A stretch of DNA of 64,000 nucleotides from Halichoerus grypus (Eukaryota; Chordata; Mammalia; Carnivora; Phocidae): contig NC_135726.1 in assembly GCF_964656455.1 (NCBI RefSeq), forward strand, positions 33,447,930 through 33,511,929. Reading direction: 5' to 3'. Shown here in pieces: positions 1-11,016 of this stretch. A model generated the notes under the pieces. That model searched no databases and was not told the DNA's origin. It saw only the letters and a list, made by a program, of their open reading frames with translations. Both the position numbers and the translations under genes were made by a program. The number at the start of each line of letters is the position of its first letter. Position 1 is the stretch's first letter.

Positions 1-46
1 TCTGAGCCGAAGGCAGACACTTAACCGACTGAGGCTCCCAGGTGTC
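1..46 (-). mobile_element. Can-SINE head, cut by window edge
   Basis: The first bases match the reverse complement of the tRNA-derived head of a carnivore Can-SINE (CTTAACCGACTGAG then CCCAGGTGTCCC). The body lies outside the window, so only the 5' end of an antisense copy is seen. Confidence 0.75.
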
Positions 47-286
47 CCTGAGTCCCCTGTTCTTTCCTCGGGCGGTGAAGCCTTTTGCTGATTGTTTTGC
101 TTCTCTGGATTTCATTTGCGTCGTCTGCTAAGAGAAAATAATGCCCCCTACCCCCCTTCATTGAAACACCCTTTAAATGATGCCGTAAGGATCTGATGAC
201 AAAATTGGAACAGGCTTGGAAATCATAATGCCTTTGACATATACGAGGTGGTCTTTCCACCCTGGTTGTCCCCTTGCCTCCTTCAC

Positions 287-494
287 ATTTTTTTTAAAGA
301 TTTATTTATTTATTTTAGAGATAGAGTGTGTAAGCGGGGGTGGGGGGTCAGCTAGGGGGGTGAAGGCATAGGGAGAGGGAGAGAGAGAGAGAGAAGCAGA
401 CTTCCTGCAGAGCGTGGATCTCATGACCCTGAGATCATGACCTGGGCCGAAATCAAGAGTCAGATGCTTAACCCACTGAGCCACCCAGGCATCC
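287..494 (-). mobile_element. Can-SINE, antisense
   Basis: An antisense SINE begins with a T tract and TTTAAAGATTTATTTATTTA, passes through a GA-rich middle, and ends with CCACTGAGCCACCCAGGCATCCCC, the reverse of the tRNA-like promoter head. A short flanking repeat CCTTCAC (280-286 and 495-501) is a plausible target-site duplication (TSD). Confidence 0.9.
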
Positions 495-724
495 CCTTCA
501 CTCTCACTTTATAACATTAATGGGGGTGGAGGGTTTCCCCAACTTAAACTTGTCATCAGCTCCTGGGGAGTAAATTCGGCCAAAGCCAAAGCCCAGAGGG
601 AGAGTAGCTGGAAGAATAATAATAGCAACATCAACAATATTAAATATTTATTGAACACTCATTATGGATTGGCCCTGGGTTAAACATTTTACATCAATTA
701 TTTAATTCTCGCAATAGTTATGTT

Positions 725-1208
725 CAGATGGTTTCTAACTTAAAATAGTTCAACTTACAATTTTTCGACTTTACAAAGGTGTGGAAGTGATACGCATTCA
801 GTAAAAACCGTACTTCGAATTTTGACTTTTGATCTTTTCCCTGGGCTAGTGATATGCATACAGCTTTCTTGTGGTGTTGGGCAACTGCAGCTTCCCATCA
901 GCCACACGATCACTGGGGTAAACAACTGACACTCTTACCACCATTCTGTTTTCCACTTTCTGAATGGTATGCAATAAATTACATGAGATATTCAACACGT
1001 TATTATAAAATAAGGTTTGTGTGAGATGATTTTGCCCAACTGTAGGCTAACATAGTGTTCTGAGCACGTTTAAGCTAGGCTAGGCTAAGCTGTGATGTTC
1101 CGTAGTTTAGGTGGGTTAGGTGTGTTACATGCATGTTTGACTTACAATATTTTCAATTTATGATGGTTTCATCTGGACATAACCCCATTGTAAGTTGAGG
1201 GATATCTG
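725..1208. mobile_element. Tigger-like nonautonomous DNA transposon
   Basis: The ends are diverged inverted repeats: CAGATGGTTTCTAACTTA near 726 against TAAGTTGAGGGATATCTG at the right end. Internal motifs such as AGGCTAGGCTAAGC and the ACTTACAATATTTTCAA region are typical of a common mammalian TcMar-Tigger MITE. No transposase frame remains. The exact subfamily (possibly MER8-like) was not checked. Confidence 0.6.
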
Positions 1209-1229
1209 TACTATTATAATCTCTATTTT

Positions 1230-1600
1230 ACAGATGAGTAAACACAGGCTGCAGTGAAGATAAAAAAGGGGAGAATGCTCTTTGAGAAAAAGTGGACAGG
1301 AGAGGCCTCCCTGAGGAAGTGATGTTTGAGCCAAGAAGTAACCAGACACGAAGGAGCAAATCCTGTGCAAATCTGAGAGAGAATGTTCCAGGTGGAGGGG
1401 AGAGCATGTGCAAAGTCTTTGAAGTAGGAACTTGCTCAGTGTGTTTGACAAACAGCAGAGGGCCAGTTTGTCTGCCAAGTTGTAGGCTGGGAGAAGAGTT
1501 GTAGGTAGGGGCTAAGTCAGAGAGGTAGGCAGGGTGAGGTTGTTGGGGCCCTTGAGGATGGAGGCAAGAAGTTTGAGTTTTACTCTAGGTGTGACAACTA
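1230..1600 (-). mobile_element. L2-like LINE relic, antisense
   Basis: Blocks such as GGCCTCCCTGAGGAAGTGATGTTTGAGC, GAATGTTCCAGGTGGAGGG and GCATGTGCAAAG follow the order seen in antisense L2-type mammalian repeats. The copy is old and no open frame of interest remains. The short open frames across it are chance. Confidence 0.5.
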
Positions 1601-1612
1601 AATAACACAAAA

Positions 1613-1804
1613 GACTCCGAGAAACAAACTGAGGGTTTTAGAGGGGAGGGGGGTGGGGGGATGGGTTAGCCCGGTGATGGGTATTAAGGAGGGCACGTAC
1701 TGCATGGAGCACTGGGTGTTATACACAATGAATCATGGAACACTACATCAAAAACTAATGATGTACTGAATGGTGACTAACAAATCATAAAAAAAAAAAA
1801 AAAA
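1613..1804 (+). mobile_element. L1 3' end, 5'-truncated
   Basis: This carries the carnivore L1 3' UTR: GACTC then AACAAACTGAGGG, a G-rich run, GGAGCACTGGGTGTTAT, ATGAATCATGGAACACTAC, then a 17-bp A tail. It is under 200 bp, so it is a heavily 5'-truncated insertion. A clear TSD was not found. Confidence 0.85.
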
Positions 1805-1858
1805 GATCCAAAGTGGCTTGTGTGTTGCAAAACTCATTTAATGGATGTTCTGTTATAG

Positions 1859-1880
1859 TCATTCATTCATTCATTCATTC
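1859..1880. repeat. (ATTC)n microsatellite
   Basis: About five perfect tetranucleotide units (CATT/ATTC) lie next to the A tail of the preceding L1. Confidence 0.9.
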
Positions 1881-2019
1881 AACACTCCCCTGACCCTACC
1901 CCTGTGCTAGTCCCTGTCCAGAGTGCTTTATTCAAGGAATTTGGATCCAAAACACTTCAAACTGGATTTCCTGGATTCCAGATGGGCTATTAATGGACCA
2001 ATCCTGTCCTCCAAGGACT

Positions 2020-2880
2020 CGTGAACTAAGAACTGAGCAGGTGGGAGAAGCCCAGAATAAGGCAATCCCCAGGAACCCCTCCTCCTGATGCCTCCCCAAA
2101 TTACCAAGACATTAAAGGAAGACCTGCTCCCTAGGTATGGGGAAATTTGTAATGGGCCATTGCAAGATGAGCCATGACTGCTTTACGATGGACTTGGAGC
2201 AATTCCAGGGAGAAAGGCTCATCTCTAATCATCTAGAGATTTCCTCTTGGAATTTAATGTAGCCTGGAAGGAAATTACATTAAATACTCTTCTCCAGCAC
2301 AAAAGGGGAATGCACAACAGTGAATTTACAGACATCATAAGCAGAGACCTGAGGATTTGTACAGCCCCACATTGGTTTGCAAGCCTCAAGTCTGGAAACT
2401 CCCTACAAATATATGCAAGGAATAAAGCAAAAAAGACATGTCAGAGAGATAAAGTAATCACATATGATGAGTCCAAGCAGTGTTCAAGCTGGGGAGGATT
2501 ATCAGATAGCCACCCAAACCTAGAATCTTCTATACTTAAAAAGTAGGGGAGAAAAGTATGTTTTCATTATCCTTGGCTTAAGACTTTGTAAGTTTGCCAA
2601 TTTAATGGATTTAAATGTTTTTCACTGTTGCTTTGGTTTTAGTTGTCTTGATTATAAATGCAGTTAAGCATTTTTTTTTAAAGGAGGAGGGCTACGTATC
2701 TGTAAATAATGACTTTAAGCATTGATTATAGCAACATTAAACAGATTATCTTTTGTTTGTTCTTGTAAGCCTTTGGCATGAAATTTTCTCTTCTTTCTGG
2801 ACATACATGAGTCGATGTAAGATATGTTATCAAAAGTAATACCAGTTAGCCAAATACATGTGTGGTAAAGTTATTGTTTG
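2020..2880. other. Unique sequence, no gene seen
   Basis: There is no recognisable repeat or coding exon. A 99-codon open frame (2247-2546) has no recognisable domain and ordinary AT-rich composition. A perfect 10-bp inverted repeat with a 14-nt loop lies at 2252-2285. Confidence 0.5.
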
Positions 2881-3560
2881 TCTCTCAGGTGTTAATTCCT
2901 TCAACAAGTAGGTATAGGATACCACCTCTATTAGTAAGGTAGTTAATGCTGGCTCCTGTGACAGAAGCCTCTCCAAACTGAGTGCTGAACATAGTAAGGG
3001 GTTATTTCTCACTCATGCAAAGTCATGTGTGGGTCTCCAGGACAGTTATCCTCCAGGTGGCCACAAAGGGATCCAGGCCACTTCTGTCTTGTAGCTATGC
3101 CATTAGAACAAGGAGCTTCCCAAGCATGGTGGCAGGGGAAGAGAGGGCAGAAGGATTGTGTGGGATAATTTTTTTTTTTTTTTTTAAAGATTTTATTTAT
3201 TTGAGAGAGAGAGAATGAGAGAGAGAGAGCACATGAGAGGGGGGAGGGTCAGAGGGAGAGGCAGGCTCCCTGCCGAGCAGGGAGCCCGATGCGGGACTCG
3301 ATCCAGGGACTCCAGGATCATGACCTGAGCTGAAGGCAGTCGCTTAACCAACTGAGCCACCCAGGCGCCCTGTGTGGGATAATTTTAAGGGTTTACCTTG
3401 GAAGTGACTTGCATCATTTTTACCCACATCCTATCAGCCTGAATTCAGGCACACGACCCCACCTAGCTTCAGGGGAGTCTGGAAAGGTAGAGGAGCAGGC
3501 ATGTGGACTGATGGGAGCACACACAGCCTCTGCCACATGCTTATGCATCAGCCCCTGTGG
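2880..3560. other. Possible old interspersed repeat split by a SINE
   Basis: The sequence on both sides of the Can-SINE (CATGTGTGGGTCTCCAGG to the left; CACATCCTATCAGCC and CCCCACCTAGCTTCAGGGG to the right) resembles a common old mammalian repeat, but I cannot name the family. It reads as continuous once the SINE and one TSD copy are removed. Confidence 0.3.
3173..3370 (-). mobile_element. Can-SINE, antisense, perfect TSD
   Basis: A complete antisense Can-SINE: T tract, AAAGATTTTATTTATTTGAG, GA-rich stretch, CAGGGAGCCCGATGCGGGAC, then AACTGAGCCACCCAGGCGCCC. It is flanked by a perfect 16-bp duplication TGTGTGGGATAATTTT (3157-3172 and 3371-3386), so the insertion is young. Confidence 0.95.
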
Positions 3561-3974
3561 TTGTTAATGAGAAGGATAAGGAGAAACTGAGACATGGACC
3601 TGTGCACGCATCAGCTCACAGTCTCACTGGAAATAAAGGACATACATAGTAGTGCCATAAGGCAGCATATGATTGCTACATAATGAGAATTATTGATCAG
3701 GTACTACTACAAATCTCTCCACACTTTAAATGGCAATCTAAAGAAAATAGCAAGACAAAACCGTGGAGACCAGAGAGCATGAGACAACACTTTAGCAGGA
3801 GACAGGGACATGTGAAGGGACAAGAGGCAGGAAATAAATCCGAAAATTTAATTTAGGGTCAGATCAGAGGAAAGCTAAGGAATTTCAGAAGTCATTGACT
3901 ATTTTTGAGAAAGGAAAGAAAAGATTAAGTGAAGGAACCAATTTAATGAGCACCAATTCGACCATAATAAGAAA

Positions 3975-4165
3975 AGTATGTAATCACTTTGTGCCTTGGT
4001 TTCTTTACCTGTAAAGTGGACCTATTGATATTTACTTGTTATGCTTATTGAGAGGATCAAATGAATAATACTTGTGAAGTGCTTATATGTATTTACACTA
4101 ATACATGTAATAGTGCCTGACATAGTAAGCAGCTCACATTAATAGTAGCTGAAAAATATGTAGTC
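3975..4165 (+). mobile_element. MIR
   Basis: This shows the MIR order: TTTCTTTACCTGTAAAGTGGA, then GAGAGGATCAAATGAATAATAC, then AGTGCCTGACATAGTAAG. It is an ancient tRNA-derived SINE and strongly diverged. Confidence 0.65.
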
Positions 4166-4214
4166 TTGGTTTGTTAACACCTCTAATGGAGGCAGTCATA
4201 ACTCAAAGGACAAT

Positions 4215-4763
4215 CTTTATTTTTTTTAATTTTTTTAAAATTTTTTATTGTTATGTTAATCACCATACATTACATCATTAGTTTTAGAAATAGTGTTCCA
4301 TGATTCATTGTTTGTGCATAACACCCAGTGCTCCATGCAGAACGTGCCCTCTTTAATACCCATCACCAGGCTAACCCATCCTCCCACACCCCTCCCCTCT
4401 AGAACCCTCAGTTTGTTTTTCAGAGTCCATCGTCTCTCATGGTTCATCTCCCCCTCTGATTCCCCCTCTTCATTCTTCCCCTCCTGCTATCTTCTTCTTT
4501 ATTTTTTCTTAACATACATTGCATTATTTGTTTCAGAGGTACAGATCTGAGATTCAACAGTCTTGCACAATTCACAGCGCTTACCAGAGCACATACCCTC
4601 CCCAGTGTCCATCACCCAGTCACCCCATCCCTCCCACCCCACCCCCCACTCCAGCAACCCTCAGTTTGTTTCCTGAGATTAAGAATTCCTCATATCAGTG
4701 AGGTCATATGACACATGTCTATCTCTGTTTGACTTATTTCGCTCAGCATAATACCCTCCAGTT
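4215..4763 (-). mobile_element. L1, 5'-truncated, antisense
   Basis: Read on the minus strand, this runs from the last codons of L1 ORF2 (near 4763), through both halves of the G-rich 3' UTR, to the AACATAACAATAAAAAA tail, seen here as a T-rich left end. A TSD TCAAAGGACAAT flanks it (4203-4214 and 4764-4775). The same 3' UTR layout occurs in the full-length copy at 17351-17809. Open frames across it recur in every copy and are not genes. Confidence 0.93.
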
Positions 4764-4775
4764 TCAAAGGACAAT

Positions 4776-5715
4776 TTTGACCAGGCCACTAAAGAGATTG
4801 CCCAAATGGGTTGACAACCAGGGTAAAAGGAGCAAAATATCCACGATGGGGAGAGAAATGATTTTCTGGAAGCCCCAATATTTCAGGAAGGCCACATTTC
4901 CCTCCATGCATCCTCTTGCTTTAAGAGAAAGAATATATCCAGGCATATTCCAGAGGACACTGGGGAACTGTCCAAGGAGCCTTGGCAAAACCACATGGCA
5001 GTTAAGAGAGTTAGTGCTGGCCTTGGATTGTCGAGGGAGAATTCCACCTCTGCCATTTTTGTCTGTTCCTTAGCACCAAGCACATTTCTTAGTACAGAGT
5101 AGATATCCAATAAATGCATGGAGAAATTTCCACTTTATTGGGACTGAGATAGAACACACATTTTTTGTGAATAAGTTTAGTGAAACAGTAAGGTTAATTT
5201 TTATTAAATCTGCATCATGATGTAAAGAAAACAAGGCAGATCTGTAGTGCCCCAATCTTTGTGTTGCCTGAACATCCACAAGTAAAAAGCCGTGGAAAGA
5301 TGTGAATTGAAATATTGGGAGGTGGGGAGAAAGAAAACTTAGAGAATGTGGCTATTTTGCAAAGGCTGGTCCAGCAGGGATGAGCAATGTCTCCCTCAGG
5401 ACAATTCTGAACCTCAGAGGCGCCTTTAGCCAGCCCAATTTAGGGAGCTTTCATGTCTCTTTCTGAGCCAGACTGGACCTTGTTAGTAAGGAGCAAGGAG
5501 ATGTGAATGAGGCACTTCAACACCCAGGAGGAGCAGGTTTCAATGCCAGCTGAAGCTCCCATGACCAGTGGTGCAAGATCATACTTGGAGTGCTGGGTTA
5601 CAAGAGGAAGAGCCCCATGACAGGGGAACTCCTTTGCATCCCTATACTCAGAGCAGGTAATTTACAACAAATTGTGGCAGGAGGGTTCAGGTGACAGAGG
5701 GAAAAGCAGGTTAAG
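4776..5715. other. Unique sequence, no gene seen
   Basis: I see no repeat or exon. The 121-codon open frame that enters from the L1 (4708-5073) is a junction artefact. Confidence 0.45.
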
Positions 5716-5729
5716 AACATGGGTAGCCA

Positions 5730-5930
5730 CAATTAGTTAGGCATCTAATCTTGATTTTGGCTCAAATCATGAACTCAGGGTCGTAAGACAGAGCCCCATG
5801 TGGGGCTTCACGCTCAGCAGGGAGTCTGCTTGAGATTTTCTCTCTCTCCCTCTCTCTCTGCCCCTCCCTTCCACTCTCTCTCAAATAAATAAACAAATCT
5901 TAAAAAAGAAGAAGAAGAAGGAGAAGAAGA
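5730..5930 (+). mobile_element. Can-SINE, older, with GAA tail
   Basis: The tRNA-like head is decayed (TTAGGCATCTAATCTTGATTT), but the CT-rich body and the AAATAAATAAACAAATCTTAA tail are clear. The A tail has expanded into a GAA/AGA microsatellite. A short TSD GTAGCCA lies at 5723-5729 and 5931-5937. Confidence 0.85.
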
Positions 5931-5937
5931 GTAGCCA

Positions 5938-6142
5938 GATAAGCTGGGGTTACATCTGGGGTCTACCACAGACCGCCATGTGACCTTAAGGAAGGTTGTT
6001 GATTTTGCTGAGGCTCAACTTTCTCATCTATGAAATTGAGGTATATGCAGTAACTCCCTCTTGGGGCTGGTTGGGAGGACTCTGTGTATTGTTTAGCACT
6101 GTGCTGAGTACACCACGTCCGCTCAATAAATGGTGCCTCTTA
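5938..6142 (+). mobile_element. MIR
   Basis: MIR-type order: CATGTGACCTTAAGGAAGG, CTCAACTTTCTCATCTATGAAAT, then GCACTGTGCTGAGTACACC and CTCAATAAATGG at the 3' end. Confidence 0.7.
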
Positions 6143-6299
6143 TCCTACCTTCCTACCTGAGAGTCATTACTGCCAGAAACAGAAAAGGGTGCCCATCAGG
6201 GCTCAGGGGCTCATGGTTCTTGTGATGAGGGTCAATCCCAAGCAGAATAAGGACTACAATCACACTCTTAGTAAAGACCCTCCATCTCACAGTGCTCTC

Positions 6300-6560
6300 T
6301 AATGTATCTTCACAGAATCTCAGAGAAGCAAGAGCCCCAGTTCTAACATGTGGCCAGATGCCCTGGTTGTAAGCCCTGGCTGTGCCATGGGAGCTTAAGG
6401 AAGAAATGAGGCCTCTCTGGGACCCATTTCCCCCCTTCTGTAAAATGGTGCCATTCACAATTATCCCACAAGAACTGAATAAAAGGATACAATGATGCAT
6501 GCAAAGGTGTTTTGTAAACTGTAGAGCTTGGGATGATATTATCACAGTCCTGTTTGGTAG
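6300..6560 (+). mobile_element. MIR, weak
   Basis: Fragments such as CCCATTTCCCCCCTTCTGTAAAATGG and GATACAATGATGCATG match a diverged MIR. A 179-codon antisense open frame across it (6153-6692) has no recognisable protein domain. Confidence 0.45.
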
Positions 6561-6699
6561 AGTGGACACACTGCTCTTAGGATTTGTGTTGGACCTGAAC
6601 TTGGGGGGAAGGCAGAAAATTCTTGTGTTTTTTCCACTTACCATTTGGGGGCTTTTGAAGTCTAGCTGACTTCTCTTGGATAACAACCTCATCGGGGTT

Positions 6700-6800
6700 C
6701 AACAATTCATCCATTCAACACATGTTAATTTGGGGCTTCCAATTTGCCGGGTGTTCTGCATGCTGGGAATACACTGATGAATGTGGCATACAACAAGTAT
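6700..6800 (-). mobile_element. L2 3' end relic
   Basis: ATTCATCCATTCAACACATGTTAAT followed by a diverged GGGTGTTCTGCATGCTGGG is the reverse of the L2 3' terminus (TGCTCAATAAATATTTGTTGAATGAATGAA type). Confidence 0.5.
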
Positions 6801-8105
6801 GGATTATTTTCACTGTCCTGTGGGGCCTCCAGGGTCCAAGCAGCCCATGCCATGCTGCTGGAACATGACATCACAGTCTACAAAAGATGAGACAACTCCA
6901 GCCCAGAAAGGTTAAATAGCTCAGTGCATTACTTAAGATACCACAGCAAGTTGGTAGATGAGTTGTTCCTGGATTCCAAAGCTTCACAATACTGAAATAA
7001 AATGGTGTATTAACAATTTAATGTAATGTGGTAACCTATTGAGAAATTACCCCATGCTTGGTTTTGGCCATTTGAGATTCTTTTGGAAAAAACAAAGGAA
7101 AGAAAATTCCAGCTTCCCTCACCACCCCATGATTGACAAGGCTTTGGTCCTGATGGGGAGGAGTGACAAAATCCTGTGAGTCCCTCATTTCCCAGAATGC
7201 CATGCAGCTCTTCAAGGGGCAGTAGGCACACAGATGTAGAAATCTTCAAACACTTTAGATCTCTTCTTCCTCTATGGGTGCTTGGTGAGCATCAAATAGA
7301 ATTATTGCTGATAGAAAAGTCACCTTTTTATTGAGTGCTAGAGAGGACTAACATCCTAGTTGTCAATAACATGAACTTCTGGGGCTTCCAGAGTATCCCT
7401 ACGAGCCTATTCAAGTCACCCTCCTGCATAAAGCACCCCCTGGACAGCCTAGAACTGGCACATTGTCACTTCTGCCTCATCCAGAATAAAATATGACTGA
7501 GCCCAATGTCAAGGTGGAAACATATTCTACACCTGTAGTGGGAGGAACTGGCACCTTCACTCGGTAAAGGGAATGCATACAGGGAAGGATGAATAATTGA
7601 AGACAATGATGTAATCTTCCCAAGAAGGAGAGACTAGGGAGGCCTGCCCTGTAAGCAAAACTGTGGGGGCCACAACAGGATTGCAAGGTGGCTGGTCAGA
7701 CTGGAGAGGAAGGTCCTTGCGTCAAGCATGTGAAGAAAGACTTGGGGAAACTGGTCACTGATGGCAGCCAGATTTACATAGGTCAGATAAATACAATGAC
7801 TTCCCTTTGCACTTGGAATCAAACCCAAAGGCACTAACTTGGAGCATCTTGTAAGGCTAGCAAGTAAGGCAGTACTAAACAAAACCAAACCCAAAAAACA
7901 AACAACAAAAAGAGCCACTGTAATAACAGTATGTCAGAGAGACCCAGGAACCAATGGGAAGAGCCGCAATGGCCAAATCTGGAACAATTTGAGCAACAAA
8001 ATAAAGTAGTACTGGACTATAATTTATATATATAAGATAAATATCCAGACTGATATAAATACAAGATTAAATAAATAAGTAAAGAGAATAGACAAATCTC
8101 CCATG
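6800..8105. other. Mostly unique sequence, no gene seen
   Basis: There is a weak MIR-like stretch near 6885-6975 (GAGACAACTCCAG, CCACAGCAAGTTGGTAGATG). The rest has no recognisable exon. A short AT-rich TATATATA run lies near 8024-8032. Confidence 0.4.
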
Positions 8106-8109
8106 CAGA

Positions 8110-8565
8110 AAAAACCCAAATCTCTTGTCTAATCTGCATGGCCCCATGTGATGTACCCCTTCCTACCTCTCCAACATCATTCCTTTATCCACAGTATTCT
8201 AGCTATACTGCATTTCCTGTGGGCTTGGCACCTGTTATTCCTTTGCGTGGAACATTCTGCCTCCAATTCTTCACAGGGTTGACTGCCTCTTGGCACTTAG
8301 GTCAAGTGTCACCTCCACAGAGGAGTCTTCCCTGATCATCCCAACCATTCCGTCTTCCTTTGCCACCTCATTTCCCTCACAGCACTTGGCATTTCAAACA
8401 TGATCTTGTTAATTTTTATTAACTGTGTTTATTTGTGTTCTCTAGTTTACAAAATAAACCATGGGAACAGTAACCTTGTCTGTGTTCTTTACCACTGCGT
8501 CCCTGATGCCAGGCACATAGTAGGTGCCAACTAAGTATTCATGGAATAAATGGGTGAGTAAATGA
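8110..8565 (+). mobile_element. L2 3' region
   Basis: This follows the L2 order: TGGAACATTCTGCCTCC, GTCAAGTGTCACCTCC, AGGAGTCTTCCCTGATCATCCC, AACAGTAACCTTGTCTGTGTTC, then GCCAGGCACATAGTAGGTGCC and GGAATAAATGG. The copy is ancient; the 65-codon open frame in it is chance. Confidence 0.75.
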
Positions 8566-8569
8566 CTGC

Positions 8570-9555
8570 TTACTGACCTCCATATTCATGAAGCCAGGCA
8601 CAGTGCCTAGTGTGGAATAAGGATGAATGCTGTTTGTTTTGTGGATGTGTGCATGGATTAACATACAACTAAATGAGGAGATTGATGAATGAGCAAGGAA
8701 AATAAGGACTGAGCATGAATAAGAGAGTAAACTATGTCTGTAAGATCTTGGGCTGCCCCCATGTAACACATCAGTAGCGAATGCATTAGTCCAGGCTAAT
8801 TCTGCAAAGTTGACCTGCAAATTGCATAGAGAGCCACCCTGGCTGGATTTATGGATCATTTGGACCTCAGCTTTTGGAAATGCCTGTTCGGGGTAGAGAA
8901 GGAAGGATGCCCATGAACTTCTCCTCTCTGAACATTTAATGAGGCTTTTGGAACAGATCATTTGGAGAGGATGTTCATCTCTATGAGGCCCAAGGTATAA
9001 AAATAGATGGATTTACTTATTGAAATGACTCCCTGCCATATTTTCCCTATGTGGCATAATGATTAAAACTCATAAATTACCATTAAGTGTGAAGTGAACA
9101 AACATTGAAACTGTGAGTATCTCCTCTGTCCCAGAACTGGGTCTCAGGAGCCCTCAGGAAGGTGTGATGGTCTGCAGCAAGGCACTTTAACTGGACGTCC
9201 AGAAGCCACATCAGGAAATAACCTCAAAGGCTTCATGGTCCCCAGACACAGAGCGAATGAGTGCACAGCCTCTGGATCTGCTGCCGGAGGGGAAGGTCCA
9301 GGAGGAAGAGGGGCTCAGGACACCTCACCATCAGGTGAAGAATTCTCAGGTTCTGTGGCCACTGTGTGTACAGCGTGTTGACTGTGGAAGGACCACACCC
9401 CACACTCCTTGATGCAGCAAATCTGTAGTGCAATCCTGTTTGGCCCAGTGGAAGGCATCTGGCATTTGAGAACCCTGGAGAAAGGAAAAATGCCTTGCTT
9501 GTCCCATGTGGTCCCAGTAGGGCTTAGCGTGGTGAGTTCCAAACTAGGTATTGAA
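8570..9555. other. Unique sequence, no gene seen
   Basis: No clear repeat is visible. A 140-codon antisense open frame (8539-8961) starts inside the L2 and has no recognisable motif, so I do not call it. Confidence 0.4.
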
Positions 9556-9559
9556 TCAG

Positions 9560-9668
9560 CACCTTCTTAAAATTTTTAAAACAAAAATTTCCAGGTCCCA
9601 GCCTGGACGACTGAGTCAGGATCTCTCAGGATGGGGCTCAAGGAAGCTGTGTTTTTAAAAACCCCCTG
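9560..9668 (-). mobile_element. MER5-type hAT relic
   Basis: CAGGTCCCAGCCTGGACGACTGAGTCAGGATCTCTCAGG followed by GGGGCTCAAGGAAGCTGTGTTTTTA resembles the reverse complement of the MER5A/B interior. It is partial and diverged. Confidence 0.5.
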
Positions 9669-9669
9669 A

Positions 9670-10190
9670 ATACCTTACTTGCCTTCTCCCCATCATCAAA
9701 ATAGAAATGAACAAAATGAATGGGGCAATTGCGTCCTGGCTGGATAAAGTGTAGAATCGTGATCCCCGAAAGAAGGGAAACATTTGCTGGGAAGATACTG
9801 CGTCTGTTTCCCAGCATGTTTGCCCAAGAACACTTTTCTAAATGCAGAAAGAAGGAGACCCAAGCAGACTGTGGTGGTCTGATGGAGCTGGGCAGAGTTT
9901 GGAGTCCGGGCTGCTACAGTGGCTGGAATTTGTGGGGTAAGGCGCCGGAGGGGAGATCCGCCAGAAGGGTGTGTGGGCATGTCCCATGGAGCCTTGGGTG
10001 TAGCCTGGTTTTTGGAAGCCCAGAGCAGGACTCAGTGAGGCCTAGCAGAGGGCAGCTGCTTAGGGCCTGAGAATAAAATGGAAATGTCAGAGGCTGTGTA
10101 GGGCTTGGTGCTCCAGCTCAGCTGGAATGGAGAAGACTTGGTGTACGTCTCGGTGAAGACTATAGAATTGCCACATATTAGGGCAAGACC
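9670..10190. other. Unique sequence, no gene seen
   Basis: A 116-codon open frame (9720-10070) has no domain that I recognise. No repeat is evident. Confidence 0.4.
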
Positions 10191-10201
10191 AAACTCTAGA
10201 G

Positions 10202-10403
10202 CAGGGCTCAACCTCTGCACTCCTGATAACTTTGAACAGGTAATCCTTTGTTGTGAAGGTTGTCCTGTGCATTGTAAGATGTTTAGCTGCTCTACCCACT
10301 AGATGCCAATAATACCCACCCCCATTTGTGACAACTCAGAATGCCTCTAGACATTGCAAAATGTCCTCAGGAAGATAAAATCACCCTCAGGTGAGAACCA
10401 CTG
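10202..10403 (-). mobile_element. MER20 hAT-Charlie element
   Basis: The ends are inverted (CAGGGCTCAACC ... GGTGAGAACCACTG) and the interior has TTTGTTGTGAAGGTTGTCCTGTGCATTGTAAGATGTTTAGC and CCACTAGATGCCAATAATACCC, the MER20 signature. An 8-bp target duplication typical of hAT elements flanks it (CTCTAGAG at 10194-10201, CCCTAGAG at 10404-10411, 7 of 8). The element is nonautonomous and has no coding capacity. Confidence 0.88.
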
Positions 10404-10429
10404 CCCTAGAGTCAGGGCCACATCTCATA

Positions 10430-10661
10430 ACTAATGAAGAAACTGAAATAAACCAGTCTTACACCCGTCCTAACAAAAAATAAAACAAAGCCAAATAGGA
10501 TCAAGAGGATTCACCAGTAATTTAAATGTCTGCAATAACTCACAGCCCCTAAAGGAAAAGCAACATAATCCAGCCTGTCTATATGGTATCATCTACAATA
10601 TCCAGCACACAATAAAACATTACTAGGCAAGCAAAGCAGGAACATGTGACCCATAACCAAG
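10430..10661 (+). mobile_element. Old L1M 5' region, left part
   Basis: The stretch ending with ATATCCAGCACACAATAAAACATTACTAGG...CATAACCAAGAA matches the 5' untranslated region of ancient L1M elements. It resumes at 18016 after the nested insertions, with the junction repeat AAATTGGTARTCAA(A)TAG on both sides. Confidence 0.6.
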
Positions 10662-10679
10662 AAATTGGTAGTCAAATAG
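10662..10679. repeat. TSD of the L1MA 3' insertion, left copy
   Basis: AAATTGGTAGTCAAATAG here and AAATTGGTAATCAATAG at 17999-18015 differ by one substitution and one base of length, and bracket the L1MA-type 3' end. Confidence 0.75.
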
Positions 10680-10713
10680 TTAATGACACTGTATTGTATA
10701 TTAGAGAGTTGCT
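10680..10713 (+). mobile_element. L1MA-type 3' end, left part
   Basis: TTAATGACACTGTATTGTATATTAGAGAGTTGC is the well-known L1MA 3' UTR block. It is split here by the full-length young L1 and resumes at 17826 with AAGTTCTCATTATAAG. Confidence 0.8.
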
Positions 10714-10729
10714 AAGAGAGTAGATCTTG
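10714..10729. repeat. TSD of full-length L1, left copy
   Basis: AAGAGAGTAGATCTTG is repeated exactly at 17810-17825 (16 of 16 bases). The bottom-strand cleavage site reads CTCTCTT/AGC, a variant of the L1 endonuclease TTTT/A preference. A perfect TSD implies a recent insertion. Confidence 0.97.
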
Positions 10730-10741
10730 GATGGGGCGGAG

Positions 10742-10752
10742 CAAGATGGCGG
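10742..10752 (+). promoter_or_regulatory. YY1-type site at L1 5' end
   Basis: CAAGATGGCGG matches the YY1 core (AAnATGGCGGC). It lies 12 bases inside the element. In human L1 a YY1 site near the 5' end directs accurate initiation; the same role here is inference. Confidence 0.7.
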
Positions 10753-11016
10753 AGGAGTAGGAGACCTGGATTTCGTCTGGTCCCAGGAATTCAGCTGGAT
10801 AGGGATCAAACCATTCTGAACACCTACAAACTCAACAGGAGATCGAAGAAAAGAAGAGCAACAGCTCTCTGAACAGAAAAGCGACCACTTTCTGGAAGGT
10901 AGGACGTGCGGAGAAGTGAATCCGAGGCGATATTCGGGAGGATAGACGGCGGGGGAGGGGCCTCCGCCTGTCGCTTCTGGCAAGTGATATAGCCGCGGAG
11001 CACAAAATCGGAACTT

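Noticed and set aside
2252..2285. Perfect 10-bp inverted repeat with 14-nt loop
   Set aside because: Inverted repeats of this size are expected by chance in AT-rich DNA of this length; no element or RNA gene context.
4256..4701. Open frames of 60-85 codons in the antisense L1 (also at 17339-17732, 28808-29193, 32268-32465) with nearly the same predicted peptide
   Set aside because: The same frame recurs because each is the antisense of the same L1 3' UTR. It is Pro/Ser-rich text from C-rich strands, has no domain, and is truncated differently in each copy.
6153..6692. 179-codon antisense frame
   Set aside because: It overlaps a MIR-like segment, has no motif, and no splice or promoter context supports it.
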